This document shows, piece after piece, positions 55,291-64,000 of a DNA stretch of 64,000 nucleotides. The notes under the pieces were generated by a model that was given only the letters and a program-made list of their open reading frames with translations, was not told where the DNA came from and made no database searches. Every line of letters starts with the position of its first letter. Positions within the stretch are counted from its first letter, which is position 1. The position numbers and the translations under genes are program-made. Origin of the DNA: Paraescarpia echinospica (lineage: Eukaryota; Annelida; Polychaeta; Sabellida; Siboglinidae); contig CM034533.1 of assembly GCA_020002185.1 (NCBI GenBank), positions 48,086,346 to 48,150,345 on the forward strand, in the 5' to 3' direction.

Positions 55291-55384
55291 TCAACCCACT
55301 CTTTAAAGCTTCATTCCCGTTTCAGTTAAACAAGTTTTCTCTTTGTAAATATATCAATAGTACTATTTTGCTACATTTTATAGT

Positions 55385-55645
55385 GACACTTCACTTTGTG
55401 TAGTGGGTCATGTGACACTGCATGCATTGGGTCATGTGACTGCATGTAGTGGTTTATGTAACACTGCATGTAGTGGGTCATGTGACACTGCATGTAGTGG
55501 GTCATGTGACACTGCATTTTGTGTGTCATGTGACACTGCATGCATTGGGTCACGTGACTGCATGTAGTGGGTCATGTAACACTGCATATAGTGGGTCATG
55601 TAACATTGCATGTAGTGGGTCAAGTGACACTGCGTGTAGTGTTGT
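55385..55645 (+). repeat. About 25-bp array with GTCATGTGAC core
   Basis: About ten copies of GTGGGTCATGTGACACTGCA, TGTA. One copy (55549-55558) reads GTCACGTGAC. Confidence 0.92.
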
Positions 55646-56189
55646 TTGCCACAGTGCCACAAGGGGAAGTGTGTGTTGATCATATTGTATTTATTTTACT
55701 AAACGCCGAATGTTGAAATGATTTTAATTGCTTTTCTTGTCATTTATTTATGGGTTGTCTCAAAACTACTCTGTGCAATTCTAAACGTTATTTAATTGGT
55801 GTACCTTTGTACAGGCATACCATACTTTGAATAATTATAGTAAACTGAAACAAGGAGCTACATTGACAATAGTATCAATCTGACCATTATGTGCCAAAAT
55901 AATTGTAAATATGGCATCAGACGGCCCAGAGTTGCACTGACTTGGTTGACATACATGTTTTGAGATGACCCAAGGGGTGGATAAAACATTGGGGGAGTTG
56001 TCAAATAACAATGATGTTTCTTCAATGTCATTCTGTGGTGTCTACAAGGGAGGTCAACTTGGTCAACACTGCTACACAGACTAAATAATAGAAGATGAGC
56101 AGCAGCATAAACATCATTAAACACTGCACCATATCAAGTCTGTTCAAAAGATTCATATCAAGACCATCATTATTATAACATATTGACGT
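55646..56189. other. Non-coding spacer
   Basis: No feature seen. Confidence 0.4.
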
Positions 56190-58340
56190 ACCATACTACT
56201 GACACAAACAGGTGGTCAAACATTAATACTAACAAAACCATAATACTGGCAGAACTAACAGTTCAAGCCACAACACTGTCCATATAATAGCAGGTCCAAT
56301 CATAATACAGTCACGCCTCGTTATAACGCGGATTCGGTTATAACGCGGTCGGTCGTGGACCCCGAATTTCTGCCGCCAGGGGGAAATGGGCGCTATGACA
56401 AACTATATTAACACGGTAATAACTGTCAATTGTTTTATGTGAAGTTATCCCCGTCTTTGTCCACGGCATGTGTATGTTGAAAGACTAGTTGGCGGACAAT
56501 AAATTTAACGTTGACGTACAACTGCAACGAATCAAGTGTGAGGCGCGTCACTACGTTGCCGTTGTTTATTCTGCACTGCCAATTAATGCTATCAAAGTTT
56601 CTTTGACTATAATTATGGTCAGTTTTAACTTTAGGAACAGTAAATGTGGAGCGAAGTATTGTTTGTTTTGCGCCGACATCAAACGAATCGTTTCCAATCT
56701 GCTAGTCATGCTCATGGCTTCCGTGGATCGCCAGTTCGCCTGGTTTCGGCGCCGGGCGGCTTGTAAACTGTAATTGAAATTCACAAATACGCCTTGCTTA
56801 AGAATGGGTTAAATACGTTTTAATACAGCTTAGTAGGCAAGATCAGTAAGCTAACATTGCGTAACAAATATTAGCTTTTCGCTGCGATGAACGCAAAGCT
56901 ACTGCCTGTACTGGTGCGCCAAAATAGTAATTCGTCAACCGCATATGAATTGGTGAATCGTAATATTGTTCGGCACGGTAAATGTGCTATCTAAATTGGT
57001 ATTTTGATATTGATTGAAAGACGAAGTTAAGCCAATTGTGAGCGTACTTATAGATTTAAATTCTTAATCAACTCTAACACAGCGTTTCTCAAATCATGTG
57101 CGTATTCGGCTGCTGAGTGCCAGGTCATTATTTTAGATATTACGTCAACGGTACCATATTATCGTTCAGTTGACCGTGGCTTGTTGGTCCGTTGTTTATT
57201 TAAAAACGGTACACAATTCATGTATTTTATTCAGTTCAACAGTGTACGACATTTAAACAGACTACACACTGACATTGGCTGGCAGTTTAATAAGCTTCAT
57301 AAACTGCGTATAGACTGCGCGACGTGCACACTTTGGTTGGCTTCGATGGCGTTCTTCGTGCAGCAGCGATGTCGGTCGTCGTCGTAGCGCCCCTGACGGC
57401 AGATATGGGAACGCGCCTCGTTTATAACGCAGATTCATTTCGTGGACCCCGACTACCGCGTTATAACGAGGCGCGACTGTACTGGCAGTATTACATCAGG
57501 TCCAATAACAATACTGGCAGAATTACATCAGGTCCAACCATAATACTGGCAGAATTACATCTTGTCCAACCATAATACTGGCAGAATTACATCAGATCCT
57601 ACCATAATACTGGCAGAATTACATCAGGTCCAACAATAATACTGGCAGAATTACATCTGATCCAATCATAATACTGGCAGAATTACATCTTGTCCAACCA
57701 TAATACTGGCAGAATTACATCTGATCCAATCAATTACGTTTTGTCCAACCATAATACTGGCAGAATTACATCTGATCCAATCATAATACTGGCAGAATTA
57801 CATCAGATCCAACCATAATACTGGCAGAATGACCAGGTCCAACCATAATACTGGCAGAACTACATCAGGTCCAACCATAAATCTGGCAGAATGACATCAG
57901 GTCCAACTGGCAGAACTACATCAGGTCCAGCCATAATACTGGCAGAATGATGTCGGTCCAACCATAATACTGGCAGAATTACATCAGATTCAGCCATAAT
58001 TCTGGCAGAATTATATCGGGTAGAATCATAATACTGGCAGAAAGACATTAAGATAAGTTTATTTCAGACTCGGTCCACAACATAAGGAAAGAAATAATAC
58101 TCGCAGCATTACATCAGGTACAGCCATAATATTGACAGAACAATATCAGGTAAAACCATAATACTGGCACAACGACATTATGTACAACCATAATGCTGAG
58201 AGAACGACATGATATACAACCATAATACTGGCAGAATGGCATTAGGTCCGGCCGTAATAGTGGCAGAATAACAAAGTCCAACCATAATACTGGCAGAACG
58301 ACATCAGGTACAATGATAATTAATATTGGATTACTCTCAA
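56190..58340 (+). repeat. 32-bp minisatellite split by a transposon
   Basis: Unit CATAATACTGGCAGAATTAC, ATCAGGTCCAAC. Copies lie at 56190-56307 and 57480-58340, the two parts continuous across the inserted element. Confidence 0.93.
56308..57479. mobile_element. pogo/Tigger-like non-autonomous element
   Basis: Ends CAGTCACGCCTCGTTATAAC and its inverted partner GTTATAACGAGGCGCGACTG, flanked by TA. The CAGT...GTTATAAC end is typical of Tigger elements. No transposase frame is recognisable in 1172 bp. Confidence 0.88.
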
Positions 58341-58962
58341 CAAACTTAAATACATGTATAATTAGAAAGAATGTGGTATCCTACAATTGAAAACTGGGCA
58401 GTAATTCTGACAGCATAATACTTCTAAAAATAAAATTGAATTATATATACCAGCAGGAGTAATTACAAAACCACAACGGAGAACAAATACCTGCATTTTC
58501 AATATGCTTTTTTTTATTTTATATGTGAACTGGACTCCATTTATGTTTTTAAATGTAATACACGATTAACTACTGTTTTCACAGCTAAGACGTTCCAGCT
58601 GCATCACGTTCCAGATACCGAGTCTTAGGTTACACTTTAGTAGTATCGTGGACGAGTCTATTGAACAGTTGGAGCGGCGGAGGGGTGGATGTTCCTGTAA
58701 CTTAACCACGCCCACGCGTTCTGTCAAAATGCTGCAATTTTCGAAAATAGTATCCTACTATTTTATGCAATGACTAAGTTTTGCATTTTAAGCACATTTC
58801 ATTAACGGATTTGTTAATTAAATCCGAGAATTGTGTTCGAATAAACTGAACGATTCCAAGATGGGACGTCCTCTGTTGACAAATACGTGAGTTAGATCGG
58901 CCAGGTGTGTTTTACGGGTTTGCCTCAGTTTTGCATCCAAATAACTCCGACTTTAGTGAAAC

Positions 58963-59286
58963 ATGGAGTCGGACAAGGATGCCAGTGGTAACTCTCCAGA
59001 CCAGGAACCTGGCCAAACTGTCCCCAGGGCTCGGACAGAGACGCAGGGGGTGCAGTTGATGTCGTTGTTGATGAAATACTTTAAAACGGCCGGCTTTCTG
59101 CTGAGCGTATGGACGTTGGGCTACTTCAGATTCAGCTCCAGTTGGATTCTGTTGGCGCTCTTCTTCTACATTGGCAACGAAGAATTACGCAAAAGTAAAG
59201 ATGCAAAGAGGTCATTTTCGCGGGATGCAGCGTCGGGGAATGAACAGCGTGCAATACTGGCCAGGGTGGACGAGCTACCAGCGTGG
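58963..59286 (+). CDS. Extended synaptotagmin, first exon
   Basis: ATG at 58963 followed by 108 codons. An N-terminal acidic/polar stretch, then a membrane hairpin (AGFLLSVWTLGYFRFSSS, WILLALFFYIG), a charged linker and ARVDELPAW before a GTGAGT donor, phase 0. In extended synaptotagmins the hairpin anchors the protein in the ER membrane and the linker with the conserved LPAWV precedes the SMP lipid-transfer domain and C2 domains. The SMP exons are not found in the remaining 4.7 kb, so the first intron is long. Which paralogue (ESYT1/2/3) cannot be told. Confidence 0.75.
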
Positions 59287-61557
59287 GTGAGTTCCGAAAC
59301 AAGTTTGCCGAGGTCACGGTACTGCTACCATAAAATGTCCAACGAATGCTCACAATTAAACTTAAAGCACATTAATTTCTTATTCAAATGTGGCTGTCAG
59401 ATCAGTATACTTATCCACTCGGTTTTGTGCCGTATGCAGTCATAATATGCAGTTTTCACCAAAAGTTAAAGAAATCTTTCTGCGATGTATCGATATTATT
59501 AATCAGAACCACTTATTAAGTTATTTCATCAATGGCAAGTAAACAATGTGCATCAAAGAAGTTGTTTTTAGTTAAATACAAATTACAATATTTGTACAAT
59601 GATATCATTTCACATGCCAAACGGATACACTCGGTTTCTGTCACATCATGCTCAAAATCATTACTGTACGACAAGACGCAATGCATTAACTCTATAAACA
59701 CAGTGGGCTGTTCAAAAACTTTCCTGTGACCAGTGATTAATGTAAATGGTTGATTACAATTTTGTCGAATAATTTGAAATATTACGGATGTTTACTTCAC
59801 CATCACCGATATGGCATTCGCTATCACAACAGGTCTCAAGAACCTGTTTGCTTCATATTAATTTGAGAAAAATAATTTTGTACCAAGTTTGTAGACGTCT
59901 TGCTCCCAGTGATCATATATCCAAGTAAAAGTCTAAAGATGTATCTAATGTGAGAAATAAAAAGCAGCAGAAACCTAGATGCAGCAGAAACCACGCCGGT
60001 GACTACTCTCATGAATTGTGATTTGTTAAAATAAAGTGACATTATCAAATAGTCTATACTAATTCTCCCGGATACCAAAAAATATTTATAATTTAAATCA
60101 CTAACTAGCCAAGACAACAAGAACATATGAGGAAATTAGATTTTTAACAATGCAAACTAATGTGAGTAATCTTATTAAAATGGTCCAGATTAGTTGTCCT
60201 CCTACTGAACCTTAACCCTTCGCCTCACCCCAGGGGAGAACCAATGAGACAGATGCTGCTAATCATTTCAGCCAGTAAGCAAAAGTTGCCTAATTTATGT
60301 TATATATTGTTAATCCATTAAAGCCAATACCAGGGTAATGATGTATCATGAAATTATAAAACTTGATATAAGAGACTGAGATGTATGCAGCATTTGTGTA
60401 ATAATAGTAGGTAGACTTAGAACAGATGTGAAACCTGCGATTGGAACATTGCTCAAATATGCACACACACACACACACACACACACGTACACACAATATT
60501 AGACTTCTATTTAGCACTAGTGGTATCCGGTCCTGTACAACCACACATGGCACATACACGGCTTTGTGCCCCTCCCTGGGTGACAGTAAACAACGACAAG
60601 AACAAAACGTTGAGCTGCATGACTTCCCATTGCAGCCATTGGGACTACTACAACTGCTACAGTGGTAGTCTACTACAGATATCTGGCTTTTTTTTATAAG
60701 TTACACAGGATGTTTCGCCTGCCATTTGATACCAGCTGGCCAGGCTTAGAAGCAGCCTGCAGCATTAACCACTGACTGCCCTAGTTATCTGCACTGGTAT
60801 GGTTCTACAAGGTAGGTGGGGGTTCTGATTTATCAGAGACAGTCATAAACTCTGATTCAGTGATTATCTCTGTCTGCTGACTTCTGCCCAGTCTCCCCCC
60901 AGTGCTGGTGTAGGCTATCTTAGTCACCAGCTCCTGGGGTTCAGATCACTTGAGCAATATTTTGTGTGCTATCTTCTGTTTACATGGATACTGGATGATG
61001 TAATTCATATCCTGTTTACCATACCAAATTTAGAATATGAAATGTTTATAAATGACATTTTATACTTACGAGTACTAAATATTACAACAGCAATTGGTTT
61101 ATGGGTTTTAAACTTTGCATACTTGCTATATAACTATATACAGCTGTATAGAGCTATATCTTATCCATAAAAAACTATACTACCATAACGACCGTTAAGT
61201 TTTGGGACACTTAAAAATAATTAAATTATCAGCTGTCCCAAAACATACAGTGCACAGAAAGAATTCTCAGGTTCACTGTCCCAATATTTAGGGACACGAA
61301 CGAATTCTGATGTCATGTCGTCCCCGTTTTATTAACCTGGCTTTGTAACTTCACCATGGTTACCTCGTCTATTACCTTGCTACTAACTATTTTTTGAGTG
61401 GCTAAACTATCGAGTGCACATCGTTTTCTAAATTTAGTACAAATGTTTTTGTCAGAAATTTGACATTACTCCCAAGAACGACAAGAAGTGCCAATTGGCT
61501 TGAAGACTGCAACTTTGTAAGCAATCAGAGCATCTGCCAATTTAGCAGGTGCCTAGA
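59287..61557. other. Likely first intron of the extended synaptotagmin gene
   Basis: Contains a short (AC)n at 60462-60486. No exon seen. Confidence 0.45.
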
Positions 61558-61650
61558 AGGGACACAATTTGGTGGGCAGTATACCTTCAACAAAGTTAGT
61601 ATAATCTTAAGAACATATTAATTAATACGTGAAAAACTTGGAACAGACTA
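61558..61650 (+). repeat. Dispersed repeat copy 1
   Basis: ACACAATTTGGTGGGCAGTA, TACCTTCAA, AAAGTTAGTAT, then a TCTTAAGAAC word and GAAAAACTTGGAA. Repeated at 63268-63355. Confidence 0.8.
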
Positions 61651-62554
61651 CGTCCTTTTAATTAATGAGCCAGCTGGACCCCTTGACATGAACTTATTAG
61701 GGGCCCGGCAGTGAATCTAGAGGCCAGTGGGTCCTTGAGCCCTCGATAAAATCAAACCATGAGTTATTTTTCACTTTCCTACTAAGCATACTGCAGATTA
61801 AAACATCAGCTATACGTGAAATGATGTGCAAGTCTTGGGACAATGCAGACAGTCAAGAGATCATGCAGTTTTGTACATTACAACCAAACATTAGGGAACT
61901 GCAGCTAGGATTTTTAGATGTATATTGTGACACTTCCTAAATGTATTAACCCTTTATTGGATGGATTATTTCAACTTTTCCACACACAAAAATTCTTCAC
62001 CACCGATGTTAAGATGTTGTATCCAACAGACCATGTACAGAAAAAATATATGAAATAAATATTTATATACACTAACTTGATACAGCAGCACTGATTTTGC
62101 ATTGACTGTAGTTTTTTCAAATATGGCAATAGACCAACCAAAAAGTATAAAACTGATACATTGCCTCAGGGCAACAACGTACTAAGACCAGCTGGTAGCT
62201 GAGAGAATGGCGACATCGTTGCTGGTGATACTGCAGTTACATCATCCAAGTATGTGTTGTTTACGTCAGAGCAGATGTGATTGTAATACACCGGTTTTGA
62301 TACACTGTTTTTATTTGTGCGTCAGTATCAGGGGAAAAAGTGGGTACACTCTCGTCAGAAATACAAATAATTGGAGTCCCAAAAATACGGTACACACTGT
62401 ACAGAAAAATAATTATTTTTAGGGTGCAGACATTACGGTAATATTACTATGCACAAGTTTACAAACTTGTTAGAACTTTAATGGTACATACTCTGTTCGT
62501 CTACCTGGAATTAGTGGGAGAAGTCATTTCTAACTTTCTATTTGAACTTACTAT
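61651..62554. other. Intronic, no feature
   Basis: Nothing recognisable. Confidence 0.4.
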
Positions 62555-63267
62555 TTGAGCAGCTACCTGGGGTGTGTGATCTCATCTGGGGTGGAGATCG
62601 ACAAAGAAGTTGACAATGGGTTGTCCAAAGCAAACAGCGCCTTCGGCAGACTGTGCAAGTGTGTATGGAACAGTTATAGCCTCAGAACAGACACAATAGT
62701 GAGTGTCTGCAGAGCCGTCGTCCTGTCCGCCTTCCTGTATGGCGTAGGATCATGGGTGACCTACCGTGGTCATATGCGCATCCTTAAACAGTTCTACCAG
62801 CGATGTCTTGGCACTATCCTCCACATCCATTGGAATGACTTTGTCACAAACATCGAGGTGCTGGAGACAGCAAAGAGCATCGGCATGGAGGCTACACTTC
62901 TCCAGATACAGCTGCAGTGGACAGACCGTGTCTCCAGAATGGAGAAAACCCGCCTGCCCAAGATGGTTCAGATCGCGTTGCCTGAAGACGGAAAGTGAAA
63001 CAATGCGCATACACTTTCGAAAGAGGATGGAGAGAATACATAGATGAGAAAAGGAGAAGAAAAACCCAACAGCACCCTCCTGCAACCAGACCTTCCCCTG
63101 CAGCCGCTGCAACAAAATCTGCCTGTCCAGGATAGGCCTGGTCAGTCAACAGCAGACATGGGCCACTGCCTTCTTGAATCTTCGATCCCCAAGCCAAGAG
63201 AAGAAGATTTGAACATGCACCCATGGTCCTGCCATCAAATTGTGACCATTCTTATGGGCTTACTAAA
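62555..63267 (+). pseudogene. LINE reverse transcriptase C-terminal fragment
   Basis: SSYLGCVISSGVEIDKEV, SAFLYGVGSWVTY, LKQFYQRCLGTILHIHWNDF and IGMEATLLQIQLQWTDRVSR match the end of LINE polymerases. After a stop at 62998, a frameshifted tail has TRPSPAAAATKSACPG-like remains of a C-x2-C zinc motif and CDHSYGL. 5'-truncated and dead. Confidence 0.8.
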
Positions 63268-63355
63268 CACAATTTGGTGGGCAGTATACCTTCAAAAAAG
63301 TTAGTATGTAGTCTTAAGAACGTTCTATTAATTATTACATGAGAAACTTGGAAAC
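63268..63355 (+). repeat. Dispersed repeat copy 2
   Basis: Direct copy of 61558-61650, about 85% alike. Confidence 0.8.
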
Positions 63356-64000
63356 GAATACATCATTTTAATACATTAATACATTCTCCCAGCTCCAAAA
63401 ATAGCCCTTGTGGCATCGATATTCAATCACAGTTTATAAAATCTTCTTAATACTATTGTTAATAATTAAATATCAAATATATATGTAATAAAAGTGTGCA
63501 TATTTTTTATAAACATTAATATTCCGTCAACAAATGCAATCACTTTCTTGGTAAATTGTTTCACAGTAAGACAAAGAATACAATATTATATATCAGCACA
63601 GGACCTGTTCTGTGGCATGATCCTTTTTCATAAATTCAGATAGTAATGAGCCCTCCATTTAATTTGCTTGTGAGAGTATTACCCAGCGACTGATGCAAGC
63701 AGTACAACTCTCATACAGTACGACTCACTCACTTTCATATTGATTTTTGTGTACGTGGAATATACATGTGTGTCTGCACTCGGCTATTTGTATTCATCCC
63801 AATAGGGCCTGTAAGTGTGTCACAAACTCACGAGACGGCGAGATTCCGCGCGAGTGGAGCCGACTGGCGACATGCACAATTATTGCCCACTGATTTTAGC
63901 AGTGCGGAAGCCAGGAAACAGTTGTTGATGTTTAGGTTATCGGTTTATTGTAGCTTTCTTAATTGTGTTATGGCGCTGTCATTTTAGTTTTATATATGAA
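63356..64000. other. No gene seen
   Basis: AT-rich; a CpG-richer patch near 63820-63920 without a supportable exon. Confidence 0.4.

Noticed and set aside
56489..56773. 94-residue frame inside the pogo-like element as a transposase
   Set aside because: No DDE, CENPB or helix-turn-helix features recognised.

Overview
This is animal nuclear DNA, not microbial. Genes are split into short exons with GT-AG introns. The window also holds CR1/L2-like LINE fragments, a Gypsy LTR element, tRNA-derived SINEs, several inverted-repeat DNA transposons and a very heavy load of minisatellites. The mix of families suggests a marine invertebrate (a lophotrochozoan such as a mollusc is plausible), but the species cannot be fixed from the sequence.

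Layout. (1) 1-3955: degraded LINE and other repeat debris. (2) 3956-12557, minus strand: exons of one or two secreted PAN/Apple plus EGF-like genes. A LINE fragment lies between them, a Gypsy element sits in the LINE, and a long-inverted-repeat element sits in the Gypsy. (3) 12558-21428: repeats, including a tRNA-SINE, a foldback element, a truncated LINE and a 1.4 kb 31-bp minisatellite. (4) 21429-23832, minus strand: two exons of an unnamed multi-pass membrane protein. (5) 24453-26929: an element with about 260-280 bp terminal inverted repeats around a broken gene of a dispersed multicopy CXC-tailed family. (6) 27-34 kb: AT-rich intergenic DNA, hairpins, a 177-bp satellite stretch, a possible first exon at 30263-30316 and a TTAA-flanked piggyBac-like MITE. 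(7) 34726-53685, plus strand: the complete coding region of cullin-1 in 18 exons (772 codons plus stop, all junction phases agree). (8) 53686-58340: 3' region, minisatellites and a pogo/Tigger-like element. (9) 58963-59286, plus strand: first exon of an extended synaptotagmin gene whose remaining exons lie outside or were not seen, followed by repeats and a LINE 3' fragment.

Main discovery. Many introns of cullin-1 hold tandem arrays whose repeat unit is the exon/intron junction itself: the last or first 10-35 bases of the exon, the splice signal and some intron. At acceptors the arrays lie upstream and the real site is the last copy (exons 3, 4, 11, 17, 18). At donors they lie downstream and the real site is the first copy (exons 4, 5, 13, 17). 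The same architecture occurs independently on the other strand at the EGF exon at 10437-10544. This looks like a genome-wide mode of minisatellite growth at splice junctions. It leaves dozens of decoy splice sites, and at exon 5 the 33-bp unit is in frame and open, so skipping to later donors would insert 11-residue repeats into cullin-1.
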